Assembly: GCA_002404515.1 (NCBI GenBank)
Contig: DHJV01000134.1
Location: forward strand, 1 to 12,724
Reading direction: 5' to 3'
Origin: Lachnospiraceae bacterium UBA4711
Lineage (GTDB): Bacteria; Bacillota; Clostridia; Lachnospirales; Lachnospiraceae
Length of the DNA stretch: 12,724 bases
The position numbers were made by a program, and so were the translations under genes. The notes beneath the pieces are model-generated. The model ran no database searches. It was not told the DNA's origin and saw only the letters and a program-made list of their open reading frames with translations. Shown one piece after another: positions 1 to 7,677 of this stretch (position 1 is its first letter; every line of letters starts with the position of its first letter).

Positions 1-700
1 GGTATTGGTTGTAGTAGATAGATTTCACGATCAAGGTAAGCCCTACCGTCATTTCCGCATTTGCAATATCAAAGTTCAGCACCTTGGACATTGCCATGAG
101 ATTGAGCCCCTGTGACACTGCTCCGTTGGTGGACAGGAAACCGATAAAGTTCAGATTTGGTGTTGCCACTGTCGTATCAGTATAAGTGACACCGTATGGT
201 GCGAACAACTGCATTGTCACGGAGGTTGGGTTGGTATCCTCATCATATTCCGGATCGGTTGTTGTAGAAGGCAGGTAGACAACACCAGTGACTGGCAATG
301 TCGCGAGCAGTCGTTTGCAGCAATCATAGACATAGATGACAAAATCCACCGTCAGGTTCGTAAGTGTCAGCTCATAGCAGTTTGGACGTCCGGCAATTGG
401 TGTGATTGTCACGGAAGGTGTCTCTCCGGTTGCAAAGGTAATGTTCGTAACTTCTGCCCGAATGTATGCCGTTGTCGGATAATCTGCAAGCAGAGTGGCA
501 AGTGGAATCGTCCGGCATACATTGATCCCAATCTCGTCGTAGATAACCGGAACAAGCACGGTGAGCAGCTTTGGATCGCCACATTGCGGCGTCACACAGA
601 CATCCGTACAGGTATCGGTCAGGCTGCATGTGCAGGAATCGTTGTTGTTAGCAACTGCATTGCTTAATACTTTTTTGTTACAGCCACAGCATTTAGACAT
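1..700 (-). CDS. Cysteine-rich protein of unknown function, partial (C-terminus beyond window)
   Basis: The minus strand is open without a stop from an ATG at 700-698 to the window edge, 233 codons, and a GGAAA ribosome site precedes the ATG. I do not recognise the family. The N-terminus has dense cysteines (MSKCCGCNKK, then CTC, TDTC, DVC, PQC within about 40 residues). After it comes a long, threonine- and valine-rich, probably beta-structured region containing VPVIYDEIGINVCR, an NCYEL cysteine and a DCCKR pair. There is no signal peptide or hydrophobic membrane segment. Such a composition recalls small cysteine-rich spore coat or exosporium proteins of clostridia, but that is only a resemblance. 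The gene diverges from the one starting at 802, and the two share a 101-bp gap. The coding call is secure because the reading frame is long, complete and behind a good ribosome site; the function is open. Confidence 0.85.
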   Translation of the reverse strand, partial: MSKCCGCNKKVLSNAVANNNDSCTCSLTDTCTDVCVTPQCGDPKLLTVLVPVIYDEIGINVCRTIPLATLLADYPTTAYIRAEVTNITFATGETPSVTITPIAGRPNCYELTLTNLTVDFVIYVYDCCKRLLATLPVTGVVYLPSTTTDPEYDEDTNPTSVTMQLFAPYGVTYTDTTVATPNLNFIGFLSTNGAVSQGLNLMAMSKVLNFDIANAEMTVGLTLIVKSIYYNQY

Positions 701-801
701 GTTCGTTTCCTTTCAAATATGCTTACAATAATATATTCAGAATATGCATTTTTGTTCGATTCCGGCAATATATTTGTAAAAGAAAGAACTGGGAGGGAAA
801 T
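701..801. promoter_or_regulatory. Divergent intergenic region with ribosome sites for both flanking genes
   Basis: This 101-bp AT-rich gap must hold the start signals of two diverging genes. The rightward gene has GGGAGGG at 791-797; the leftward gene has GGAAA just upstream of 700. On the minus strand a CATATTCT lies about 45 bases before the start codon and would fit the -10 of mother-cell sporulation sigma factors (CATANNNT), but no matching -35 is in place. A weak sigma-A reading, TTGCCG then TATTCT at 18 bp, is also possible. I cannot assign a promoter with confidence. Confidence 0.4.
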
Positions 802-1590
802 GTGGAAGCGGTTTATAGATGGAAAGGGGATAAACGGATCTTACTTTACGAGGAGGGCAATCAGATTTTAGCACAGGTGATTGGGACGGGCAGGACGGTA
901 CAGTGGGGCAGCTTATGCCGGGATTATCATTCCTGTGGCGTAAGCCGGCTGTGGGACGATGAAATCTATGTGGCGTATGTGAACACGGAAAATGTTTTAA
1001 TGTGGGATAAGCTCTTTGCGGAGGGACGGCTGGTGCTTGTAAAGGGCGATGACTGGGGAAGCCTTTCGGAAGTCCGGATTGCACCGGCCACAGGAGAACG
1101 TACACAGCTTTATGTATGGTATCGCATGACGGATCCGGGAAATGGCACAGATAGTCTGTATGTGATAAATCCACTGGGAGAGAGGAAGGTTCAGAGATTG
1201 GTACATGGTACAGAGCGGATTGAACGATATGAGATTTTACAGCATGGAGAAGTGAGTTATCTTCTATATAAATTAGCAACGGAAACGAAACCGCGGATAT
1301 TTGCCGTGGATGTTTCCCGGTTGGGTGACATAAGTCTGTCAGAATATATATTATGTAAAGAACAGACAATGCAGGAACTTGAAAAAAGATGTAAAGAGAA
1401 TGATAAAAATTATAATGAGTCACTGCGAAAGACACAGGAGGATTATGAGTTACGATTAAAATCCACTGTCAAAAATATGGAACATCGCTACAAACAGCAA
1501 TATGATGAGCTGGCAAAGCTGACACAGGGTATGCAGGAGGAAGGTCGTAAGTGGCGGGAATTATATTACAAAAGTGTTACAAAAGATTAA
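802..1590 (+). CDS. Hypothetical protein with C-terminal coiled coil
   Basis: This 262-residue protein starts at a GTG five bases after GGGAGG; no better start is upstream. Residues 1-180 are a soluble, beta-rich domain full of short strands and aromatic residues (MEAVYRWKGDKRILLY, DDEIYVAYVNTENVLMWDKL, QLYVWYRM, SYLLYKLATE). The strand-turn pattern is reminiscent of propeller blades, although I see no clear repeat. Residues 181-262 are highly charged and helical (ELEKRCKEN, YELRLKS, EHRYKQQYDELAKL), a likely coiled coil for oligomerisation or docking. There is no signal peptide or membrane span, so it is predicted cytoplasmic, or a forespore or mother-cell protein. It diverges from the cysteine-rich gene. 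No terminator hairpin follows, and the next promoter begins only 18 bases after the stop. Family and function are not recognised. Confidence 0.85.
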   Translation: MEAVYRWKGDKRILLYEEGNQILAQVIGTGRTVQWGSLCRDYHSCGVSRLWDDEIYVAYVNTENVLMWDKLFAEGRLVLVKGDDWGSLSEVRIAPATGERTQLYVWYRMTDPGNGTDSLYVINPLGERKVQRLVHGTERIERYEILQHGEVSYLLYKLATETKPRIFAVDVSRLGDISLSEYILCKEQTMQELEKRCKENDKNYNESLRKTQEDYELRLKSTVKNMEHRYKQQYDELAKLTQGMQEEGRKWRELYYKSVTKD

Positions 1591-1607
1591 GAAAAGATAA
1601 AATTTAC

Positions 1608-1636
1608 TTGACATAACTCGTAGAATTTTATAATAT
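1608..1636 (+). promoter_or_regulatory. Near-consensus sigma-A promoter
   Basis: TTGACA at 1608-1613 is followed by exactly 17 bases and TAATAT at 1631-1636. An overlapping TATAAT at 1629-1634 gives a 15-bp spacer. It sits just after the stop of the coiled-coil gene and about 105 bases before the deacetylase ATG. Transcription would begin near 1643 and is expected to cover the deacetylase, folC and HD genes. Confidence 0.8.
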
Positions 1637-1641
1637 AAAAA

Positions 1642-1679
1642 TTGCAGCCTTTTTTTCGGGAATGTCCCAAGACTGCAAA
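1642..1679 (+). promoter_or_regulatory. Hairpin at predicted 5' end of the deacetylase-folC-HD transcript
   Basis: TTGCAG at 1642-1647 pairs with CTGCAA about 25 bases later, and inside the loop GGGA-ATG-TCCC forms a smaller stem. The structure would lie right at the predicted transcript start. A 5'-terminal stem of this type can protect mRNA from end-dependent decay; no known riboswitch pattern is seen in the roughly 100-base leader. The role is inferred. Confidence 0.45.
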
Positions 1680-1740
1680 TGGTAATTTGTATTACATAGG
1701 TAATGTACCACAATATATAGAGAATGTAAAGGAAAATTTT

Positions 1741-2817
1741 ATGGAAGACAAGAAAAAAACTTTAACTGAATATGAGAAAGAAATTTCCGAAGCTCAAGAA
1801 ATGGAAGAGGCAAACACACACAAACGAAAGGTACGGAGCTTTAAGCGGATGTTGATGGTAACATTCCTGGTCGTATGTGCGATTCCGATCACGCTGTGCA
1901 TGTTCCTCATGGTAAAGATGAACCGGCTGGATCACAGGATTGAGAGTCTGGTCGATCGGGTGGAGGAAGGAAAAAATCTGGTCAGCACGAACATTGGACT
2001 GATTGACGAATCGACTGAGACGATGACGAGTGAGCAGATGGCGTATGGAGATCTTGGAAAAGGTTCGGAAGGTGTGCATGTGGCTTTGACAGACAATGGC
2101 GATGGCTCGAACAAAACCAAGGAAGAGGCTGATACAACAACCGAAGCGGAAAGTGATGTGCCGGAGCAGACCTACTACAATGGACAGAAGGTGTACCTGA
2201 CTTTTGATGATGGTCCAAGTACTTACACCGGGGAACTCTTAGATGTGCTGAAGGAAAACAATGTGAAGGCAACCTTCTTTGTTGTCTACAATGATGATAA
2301 GGAAGCACAGCAGTATTACAAACGAATTGTCGACGAAGGTCATTCAATCGGAATGCATTCTTACAGTCATGTGTATGATCAGGTGTATGCAAGTCAGGAA
2401 AGCTTTGAAGAAGATGTGACGAAGATTCATGATTACATACAGGAACAGACAGGCGTGGATACGCATTTGTACCGGTTCCCGGGCGGAAGCTCGAATCAGG
2501 TAAGTAAGGTTGATATCCAGGATCTGATTGGATATCTGCATGACGAGGGTATCGTCTATTATGACTGGAATTCCCTGTCAGGTGATGCTGTAGACGCATC
2601 TTTGACACCAAGTGAGTTAAATGATAATATACTTGGGTATGTACATGCAAATGCTGGTGATTCCGTGATATTGATGCATGATCTGCAGAACAATCATGCA
2701 ACGATCGAAGCGCTTCCGGCTTTGATCCAGACTTTGAAGGATGAGGGATATGAGATTTGTCCGATTGATGATTCTACAAAGCCGGTGCAGCATGTAGAAT
2801 ATAAGGGAGACAAATAA
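1741..2817 (+). CDS. Membrane-anchored polysaccharide deacetylase (NodB/CE4 family)
   Basis: The predicted enzyme removes acetyl groups from N-acetylated sugars of peptidoglycan or another surface polysaccharide, outside the membrane. From the ATG at 1741 (AAAGGAAA ribosome site) it has 358 residues. Residues 1-36 are a charged cytoplasmic tail, about 37-58 a membrane segment (MLMVTFLVVCAIPITLCMFLMV), then an acidic linker to about 145. The catalytic domain follows, with all five CE4 motifs: TFDDGP at 154-159 (D156 base, D157 metal), HSYSH at 206-210 (metal), RFPGG at 245-249, DWNS at 275-278 and ILMHD at 310-314 (catalytic H313). Longer readings start at a TTG at 1642, but the extra 33 residues come from the structured leader and lack a ribosome site. 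It is followed without a gap by folC. PgdA-like peptidoglycan GlcNAc deacetylation is the best guess for substrate. Confidence 0.93.
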   Translation: MEDKKKTLTEYEKEISEAQEMEEANTHKRKVRSFKRMLMVTFLVVCAIPITLCMFLMVKMNRLDHRIESLVDRVEEGKNLVSTNIGLIDESTETMTSEQMAYGDLGKGSEGVHVALTDNGDGSNKTKEEADTTTEAESDVPEQTYYNGQKVYLTFDDGPSTYTGELLDVLKENNVKATFFVVYNDDKEAQQYYKRIVDEGHSIGMHSYSHVYDQVYASQESFEEDVTKIHDYIQEQTGVDTHLYRFPGGSSNQVSKVDIQDLIGYLHDEGIVYYDWNSLSGDAVDASLTPSELNDNILGYVHANAGDSVILMHDLQNNHATIEALPALIQTLKDEGYEICPIDDSTKPVQHVEYKGDK

Positions 2818-4149
2818 TTGAACTACGAAGAAGCACAAAATTATATCGAAGAAAAAAGCAGGCTGGGAATCGTGCCCGGCCTGACACAGGTAAAAGAGCT
2901 CTTACGGAGACTTGGCAATCCACAGGATACGTGCAGGACACTGCACATCGCCGGGACAAACGGAAAGGGCTCTATTTTTGCGTTTGTACAGGAGAGCCTG
3001 CTTGCCGCAGGATATCATGTGGGACGGTATATTTCACCGACGATTCTGACGTATCTGGAACGGTATCAGATGGACAGACACTACATGTCGGAGGCGGAAT
3101 TTGCAGCGTTACTCACAGAGGCTGCGGCGGTGATCGATGCGATGGAAGCGGATGGGTTTGCCAGTCCGACTGCCTTTGAAATTGAGACGGCGGTGGCGTT
3201 TCTGTATTTTGCGAGAAATCATGTGGACTATGTATTGCTCGAATGTGGCATGGGTGGAAGAGAGGATGCGACAAATGTACTTGCGAAACCGGAAATCTGT
3301 GTATTCGCGCAGATCAGCATGGATCATATGCAGTTTCTGGGCGATACACTGACGAAGATCGCGACAGAGAAAGCAGGTATTATCAAACCGCATACGACCG
3401 TGATCTCTGCGCCGCAGGTGCCGGAGGTATCGAAGGTGCTGCGGGAGACGTGCCGGGCACAACACGCTTCTTATATAGAAGTAAATCCTTTGGACTGGGA
3501 AGTCGTGCAGATGAATCTGGATGGTACCGAGCTGGTGGATTGTGGAACGAATCCGGGAGAAACCAATAGGGATGAGGATATCAGGGACAGGAAAAAACCA
3601 TATCATATTCCGTTGTTAGGAGAGCATCAGATTGTAAACGCACAGACGGCAATTACTGTGCTCCGTGCACTATATATAGAAGAAACAGCCATTCATAATG
3701 GAATTGCACAGACTACATGGCTGGGGCGTATGACAAGGGTTTCGGAACATCCGTATATCTATGTAGATGGCGCGCATAATGTAGCAGCATGGGAATATTT
3801 GCGCACATCAGCGGAAAAGTATTTTACAAACCGCAGGGTAATCTATATAATAGGAGTACTGAAGGATAAGGAATACGAGAAGATGGTGGAGATTCTGGCG
3901 CCGACGATGGCAGCAGCCGTTGTGATCACACCGGATACCCCGCGTGGTCTGCCAAAGGAGATTCTGGCACCGTTGTTACAGGCGGAGGGCATACCGGTGC
4001 AGCTTGCAGATACAAGCGCAGAAGCGTTGCAAAAGGCAAGAAAACAGGCAGGCGAAACGGATGTCATTCTTGTGAGTGGTTCGTTATCTTTTCTGGCAGA
4101 GTATCTGCAATTAGAAAGCGGAGATGAAAACAATGGAGCGAGTAGATAA
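2818..4149 (+). CDS. folC: Folylpolyglutamate synthase / dihydrofolate synthase
   Basis: FolC is a cytoplasmic Mur-ligase-type enzyme that uses ATP to join glutamate to dihydropteroate and/or to reduced folates. The protein has 443 residues, normal for the family. The ATP loop is AGTNGKGS at 45-52, and the ECGMGGREDATN motif is at 142-153. SMDHMQFLGDT at 167-177 and EKAGIIK at 184-190 carry the usual metal-binding histidine and the lysine that is carbamylated in family members. DGAHN at 317-321 marks the C-terminal glutamate-ligase domain. The start is a TTG directly after the deacetylase stop (TAATTG), with AAGGGAGA upstream, so the two are translationally close. The 3' end overlaps the HD gene. 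No other folate genes are nearby, so it may serve scavenged as well as synthesised folate; that last point is inference. Confidence 0.95.
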   Translation: MNYEEAQNYIEEKSRLGIVPGLTQVKELLRRLGNPQDTCRTLHIAGTNGKGSIFAFVQESLLAAGYHVGRYISPTILTYLERYQMDRHYMSEAEFAALLTEAAAVIDAMEADGFASPTAFEIETAVAFLYFARNHVDYVLLECGMGGREDATNVLAKPEICVFAQISMDHMQFLGDTLTKIATEKAGIIKPHTTVISAPQVPEVSKVLRETCRAQHASYIEVNPLDWEVVQMNLDGTELVDCGTNPGETNRDEDIRDRKKPYHIPLLGEHQIVNAQTAITVLRALYIEETAIHNGIAQTTWLGRMTRVSEHPYIYVDGAHNVAAWEYLRTSAEKYFTNRRVIYIIGVLKDKEYEKMVEILAPTMAAAVVITPDTPRGLPKEILAPLLQAEGIPVQLADTSAEALQKARKQAGETDVILVSGSLSFLAEYLQLESGDENNGASR

Positions 4150-4612
4150 AATTCTTGCACATCCGGAATTTCAAGCGTATATGCGCCGGATCAAGGAGCA
4201 GGAGCGTACGCGTGTGTTCTGCCTGCATGGAATTGAGCATAGTCTGGATGTGGCAAGAATCGGATATATAAAGAATCTGGAACAGGCACTTCACTTCCGG
4301 CAGGATGTGATCTATGCAATGGCGCTGCTGCATGATATCGGTCGATGCGAGGAATATGCGTCCGGGAAATCTCATCATGAGACGGGGGCAGAGCTGGCAC
4401 GACCAATCCTTGAAGCGTGTGGCTACACAGAAGAGGAATGTGCAGAAATCTGTGAGGCAATCAGCCGGCATAAGGCACCGAGTGAACAGGCAAGGACACT
4501 TGCGACATTGTTATACGATGCGGATAAGAAGTCCAGAAATTGTTTTGCCTGTGCGGCACGGAAACAGTGTTACTGGTCAGAGGAAAAGAAGAACCATACA
4601 ATTCGATATTAA
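4133..4612 (+). CDS. HD-domain phosphohydrolase with C-terminal cysteine cluster
   Basis: A small metal-dependent phosphohydrolase of the HD superfamily, 159 residues from the ATG at 4133. That ATG is preferred because GGAG at 4120-4123 lies nine bases upstream; the in-frame ATG at 4124 abuts the ribosome site and would add three residues. Metal-ligand candidates follow the HD order: H32/H36 (HGIEH), H67-D68 in ALLHDIGR, H81/H82, H113 (SRHK) and D129/D131 (YDADKKSR). The tail has C137-x2-C140 and C146 (NCFACAARKQCYW), which could bind zinc or another metal. The gene overlaps the folC end by 17 bases and is the last of the unit before a terminator. Genes of this kind sit in folate operons of some clostridia, so removal of a phosphate from a pterin precursor or nucleotide is a plausible role. 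The substrate is unknown. Confidence 0.88.
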   Translation: MERVDKILAHPEFQAYMRRIKEQERTRVFCLHGIEHSLDVARIGYIKNLEQALHFRQDVIYAMALLHDIGRCEEYASGKSHHETGAELARPILEACGYTEEECAEICEAISRHKAPSEQARTLATLLYDADKKSRNCFACAARKQCYWSEEKKNHTIRY

Positions 4613-4630
4613 GGTTTATATACAAGAAGA

Positions 4631-4660
4631 ACGCAGTCGGGAATTCCGACTGCGTTTTTT
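4631..4660 (+). terminator. Intrinsic terminator of the deacetylase-folC-HD unit
   Basis: A perfect 10-bp stem, ACGCAGTCGG at 4631-4640 with CCGACTGCGT at 4646-4655, closes a GAATT loop and runs straight into six T residues. It starts 18 bases after the HD-gene stop. Confidence 0.95.
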
Positions 4661-4888
4661 GCAGTTAGAGGATAGGTGGTATGACGGCGTAAAGAAATTG
4701 ACAAAAAACAAAACTTCATAAAAACAACTATAAATAGATTTACACAGATGAATCACAAGTAAATACAAAATATAGCTTGATAAAACTGCGCACAAGCATA
4801 AAAATAATAAGAAAAACTTTCTTTTTTTCTAAAAATAAAAATTCAACAGTCCAAAACTTTAAATAAATTAGGAAATCCCATATCTGTG
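4661..4888. other. AT-rich intergenic spacer, no gene recognised
   Basis: About 230 bases of strongly AT-rich DNA lie between the terminator and the transporter promoter, visibly richer in A and T than the flanking genes. I find no convincing coding frame or RNA gene. One weak hairpin, AAGAAA-AAC-TTTCTT followed by Ts (around 4810-4830), could be a poor second terminator. The A-rich tracts could act as curved upstream DNA for the promoter at 4889. That is inference. Confidence 0.5.
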
Positions 4889-4917
4889 TTGACAAAATAA
4901 TGGTTCGGGAACATAAT
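4889..4917 (+). promoter_or_regulatory. Near-consensus sigma-A promoter of the amino-acid transporter operon
   Basis: TTGACA at 4889-4894, a 17-base spacer and CATAAT at 4912-4917 (five of six -10 positions). The predicted start near 4924 leaves a leader of about 60 bases ending in the GAGAGG ribosome site. The leader holds a short AAGTC/GACTT stem, but is too short for a T-box or for an amino-acid riboswitch that I would recognise. Confidence 0.8.
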
Positions 4918-4987
4918 ACACCCAAGTCAAGGGTAAAGGACTTAAGAAAATTAAGAAAAATGTGAGAAGAAAGAGAGGATGATGTTT

Positions 4988-5851
4988 ATGAAGAAAAGAA
5001 AATTAATCAGCATGGTGCTTGCAGCAACATTGGCATTGACATCTCTTACCGGTTGTGGAAAGAAGGATTCATCCGGTGATGACAGTGTATTAAGAGTCGG
5101 AATGGAATGTGCATATGCTCCATTCAACTGGTCACAGGAAACGGATGAACTTGCCAATGGCGAAAAGGCAGTTCCAATCTACGGAACAAATATGTATGCA
5201 TATGGATATGATGTTATGGTAGCTGAGAAGCTGGCGAAGCAGATGGGTAAGACATTGGAGATCCACAAGGTAGAATGGGATTCCATCGGAATGTCACTCG
5301 ATGCTGGTGATTACGATGTGATCATCGCAGGTATGGGACGTACGAAAGAACGAGAAGCTTCTTATTCATTTACAGATCCTTATTATTACAGAGACAACTG
5401 TCTGGTTGTAAAGAAGGGATCCGGACTTGAAAATATCAAAGGTCTTTCCGAATTGGCAGGAAAGAATGTGACGCTTACTACACAGCTTGGTACTGGATGG
5501 GTAAACCTGCTTGACCAGGTTCCAGATGCAAAGCTTGGAGCAAATTATGAGACAACGGCTGAGTGCTTCATGGCAATCTCAAATGGAACTGCGGATGTCT
5601 GTGTCATTGATGTTCCAACTGCAGAATCCGCAGCAATGACAAACGATGATCTGGCAATTATCTATCTTGACTCAAGTGATAAGTTTAATGGTGATGAGGA
5701 AATGACGAACGTATGTATTGCAACAAGAAAAGATGATACAGCGCTTCGTGATGAAGTTCAGGAAGCTATGAATGCAATTGGCTGGAATGATAAAGCAACT
5801 ATGGATAAGACAATGGAAGAAGCAATCAGTTTGCAGCCAGCAGCAAACTAA
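4988..5851 (+). CDS. Amino-acid ABC transporter substrate-binding lipoprotein
   Basis: The extracellular receptor of a polar amino-acid importer (solute-binding protein family 3). In-frame ATGs lie at 4979, 4982 and 4988. I prefer 4988, nine bases after GAGAGG, because it begins with the classic MKKRK; this gives 287 residues. A lipoprotein signal peptide ends in the lipobox LTGC with C23 as lipidated cysteine. The mature part begins LRVGMECAYAPFNWSQ, the standard first strand of the family, and contains YGYDVMVAEKLAKQMG, the DYDVIIAGMGRTKEREASYSFTDPYY signature, and a second lobe from about GLSELAGKNVTLTTQLGTG. Permease and ATPase genes follow in the same direction, so it is the receptor of a complete importer. 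The ligand cannot be read from the motifs; the downstream aminotransferase and alcohol dehydrogenase hint at an amine or amino acid used as nutrient. Confidence 0.95.
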   Translation: MKKRKLISMVLAATLALTSLTGCGKKDSSGDDSVLRVGMECAYAPFNWSQETDELANGEKAVPIYGTNMYAYGYDVMVAEKLAKQMGKTLEIHKVEWDSIGMSLDAGDYDVIIAGMGRTKEREASYSFTDPYYYRDNCLVVKKGSGLENIKGLSELAGKNVTLTTQLGTGWVNLLDQVPDAKLGANYETTAECFMAISNGTADVCVIDVPTAESAAMTNDDLAIIYLDSSDKFNGDEEMTNVCIATRKDDTALRDEVQEAMNAIGWNDKATMDKTMEEAISLQPAAN

Positions 5852-5873
5852 TTATCGTTCCCCAAATGGAAAT

Positions 5874-5979
5874 GACATATCGTCGCCCAGAGGGAGATGA
5901 TTAGTAAGAGGTTTGCCGCTTACATAATAAATTATGGTACTCCTCCGCAGTCTTTCGTGATTTCAGGCTGCGGAGGAAG
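5874..5979 (+). promoter_or_regulatory. Tandem hairpins between binding-protein and permease genes
   Basis: The 160-base gap holds three stems in a row. ATCGTCGCCC/GGGAGATGAT (near 5879-5901, one mismatch and a G-T pair) comes first, then GTAAG/CTTAC with an inner GG/CC (near 5903-5923). The third is a strong 10-bp perfect stem, TCCTCCGCAG at 5941-5950 with CTGCGGAGGA at 5968-5977. No T-tract follows, so full termination is unlikely. In transporter operons such stems are known to stabilise the upstream mRNA and so raise binding protein above permease; that role here is inferred. Confidence 0.6.
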
Positions 5980-6011
5980 TATAAAAAACGTGTAGGACAG
6001 GAGGAAATCAT

Positions 6012-6782
6012 ATGGGAGTTATTCTAAGTATATCATCCCCGAACAATATCTTTGAATGGATGGCATTTCTTGCCGAGAAGTATTCGAGCATGTTCTTACA
6101 GGGAACATGGATCACCTTGTATGTATCGGTGATCGGTACGATCGTAGGTTTCATACTTGGTTATATTGTAGGTATTGTCGGAGATATCAAAATTCATAAA
6201 GAAGATAATCCGATTAAAAAAGGAATTATCAAATTCTTCAAATTTATCTGTTTCTTATATGTAGAGTTGTTCCGAGGAACACCAATGATCGTACAGGCGA
6301 TGATCGTATACTTCGGTCTCCGTCAGGGCGGTGTGAACATCAACCCGATTATTGCAGGTATTCTCGTAACCGTATTAAATACAGGTGCGTATATGTCAGA
6401 AACCGTGCGGGCTGGTATCAAGTCCATTGATGCCGGACAGCGCGAAGGCGCTCTGGCAATGGGGATGTCACCGATGCAGGCAATGTTCTATGTAATCCTT
6501 CCACAGGCATTCAAGAACATTATCCCGGAGATGGCGAACACATTCCTGACAAACCTGAAGATGACATCTGTGTTGAACGTAATCGGTATTCAGGAATTGT
6601 TCATGCAGGCAAAGACCGTCGGTGGTACGTATTACAAGTATTTTGAATCGTATCTGGTAATTGCGCTGATCTATCTGGTGCTTTGTGTGGCATTTAACCG
6701 TTTGTTCTTATTTATTGAGAAAAAGATGGCAGGCAAGAAAGATTATGTGCTTGCTGTGGAATATATGGATGACAAAATCTAG
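6012..6782 (+). CDS. Amino-acid ABC transporter permease (HisM/GlnP type)
   Basis: The membrane channel subunit of the importer, 256 residues, starting at an ATG behind AGGAGG. Hydrophobic spans are visible at about 33-58, 80-102, 110-126, 185-200 and 212-236. FRGTP at 87-91 is typical of polar amino-acid permeases. The cytoplasmic EAA loop, which contacts the ATPase, spans about 125-165 ([20 protein letters not shown], then [17 protein letters not shown]). The loop between the first two spans (about 58-78) is longer and more charged than in many relatives ([13 protein letters not shown]). Only one permease gene is present, so the channel is probably a homodimer. The stop codon overlaps the ribosome site of the ATPase gene by two bases, showing tight coupling. 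Confidence 0.95.
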   Translation: MGVILSISSPNNIFEWMAFLAEKYSSMFLQGTWITLYVSVIGTIVGFILGYIVGIVGDIKIHKEDNPIKKGIIKFFKFICFLYVELFRGTPMIVQAMIVYFGLRQGGVNINPIIAGILVTVLNTGAYMSETVRAGIKSIDAGQREGALAMGMSPMQAMFYVILPQAFKNIIPEMANTFLTNLKMTSVLNVIGIQELFMQAKTVGGTYYKYFESYLVIALIYLVLCVAFNRLFLFIEKKMAGKKDYVLAVEYMDDKI

Positions 6783-6793
6783 GAGGTGCGCTT

Positions 6794-7543
6794 ATGAGTA
6801 AAAATAATGAAGAAAGTATTATTGAAGTAAAAGACTTAAGCAAATCCTTCGGTGATCATGAGGTTTTGCGGAAGATTGATTTTAAAGTGAAGAAGGGGGA
6901 GGTCATCTGTATCCTTGGTTCGTCCGGTTCCGGAAAGTCAACCTTGCTCCGGTGTGTGAATAAGCTGGAGACACAGACAAGCGGACAGGTGTTGTACCAT
7001 GGAAAGGAAATCCGGAATGTCCAGAAGGAGATTAACGAGTTTCGATCTAAAGTGGGGATGGTGTTCCAGTCATTCAATCTGTTTAACAATATGACAGTGT
7101 TGGAAAATTGTATGGAGGGCGCAAGAAAAGTTCTGCATGTATCCAAGGAAGAGGCGTTCGACCGTGCGATCAAGCACTTGAAAGAGGTTGGTATGGCACC
7201 ATACATCAACGCCAGACCGGAGCAGTTATCCGGTGGACAGAAGCAGCGTGTGGCAATCGCCAGAGGACTTTGCATGAATCCGGAAGTGCTGCTGTTTGAT
7301 GAGCCGACATCCGCACTTGATCCGGAGATGGTTGGTGAAGTATTGAATGTAATGAAAGAGCTTGCAAATTCAGGACTCACGATGTTGATCGTGACACATG
7401 AGATGGATTTCGCAAAGAACGTATCGTCGCGTGTGCTGTTCATGGATAAGGGCTATGTCGTGGAGGATGCACCGCCAGAGGAGTTCTTCACAAATCCGAA
7501 GAATGATCGAAGCAGAGAGTTCTTAAGCAGATTCATTGCATAA
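6794..7543 (+). CDS. Amino-acid ABC transporter ATP-binding protein (GlnQ type)
   Basis: The ATPase that powers import, 249 residues, about the usual length for this group. Walker A is GSSGSGKST at 42-50, the Q-loop sits in [11 protein letters not shown], the ABC signature LSGGQKQR is at 145-152, Walker B with catalytic glutamate is VLLFDEPTS at 165-173 (E170), and the switch histidine is in IVTHEMDFA. All key residues are intact. The start follows AGGAGGTG, which begins within the permease stop codon region. It is a single-domain protein with no regulatory C-terminal extension, ending [21 protein letters not shown] as in polar amino-acid importers. Confidence 0.96.
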   Translation: MSKNNEESIIEVKDLSKSFGDHEVLRKIDFKVKKGEVICILGSSGSGKSTLLRCVNKLETQTSGQVLYHGKEIRNVQKEINEFRSKVGMVFQSFNLFNNMTVLENCMEGARKVLHVSKEEAFDRAIKHLKEVGMAPYINARPEQLSGGQKQRVAIARGLCMNPEVLLFDEPTSALDPEMVGEVLNVMKELANSGLTMLIVTHEMDFAKNVSSRVLFMDKGYVVEDAPPEEFFTNPKNDRSREFLSRFIA

Positions 7544-7552
7544 CAACCTTGC

Positions 7553-7651
7553 TTGAAAATGGTTTCAAAAGTGTAGAGTTTGTATTGATTTTCGAAGAAA
7601 ATTAATATGTAGCATCAGCCCTCGGCGGAGCCGACTATAAATGGGCTGATG
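7553..7651 (+). promoter_or_regulatory. Structured gap with weak promoter and three hairpins before the kinase-like gene
   Basis: Three stems are visible: TTGAAA-ATGG-TTTCAA (7553-7568), ATTTTC-GAA-GAAAAT (7588-7602), and a nested structure. In the last, CATCAGCCC at 7613-7621 pairs with GGGCTGATG at 7643-7651 around an inner TCGGC-GGA-GCCGA (7622-7634). None has a T-tract. A weak promoter, TTGTAT at 7580-7585, 17 bases, TAATAT at 7603-7608, brackets the middle palindrome, which could then be an operator. This gap may either join or separate the transporter genes and the metabolic genes. Confidence 0.45.
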
Positions 7652-7677
7652 TTCCGAAAGAATTGTGAGGGAATAAT

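Noticed and set aside
737..1435. Minus-strand open frame (232 codons) opposite the coiled-coil gene
   Set aside because: Pro/Ser/His-rich composition typical of antisense reading and no ribosome site, whereas the plus-strand frame has GGGAGG and a coherent protein.
1642..1740. TTG at 1642 as start of the deacetylase (33 extra residues)
   Set aside because: It falls at the predicted transcript start inside a hairpin and has no ribosome site. The ATG at 1741 has one and gives a normal cytoplasmic tail and membrane anchor.
1982..2701. Minus-strand open frame (239 codons) opposite the deacetylase
   Set aside because: His- and Ser-rich low-complexity translation opposite a gene with all five family motifs; no start signals.
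4924..4987. T-box or amino-acid riboswitch in the transporter leader
   Set aside because: The predicted leader is only about 60 bases, with no T-box sequence (TGGNACCGCG-like) and no terminator or antiterminator pair.
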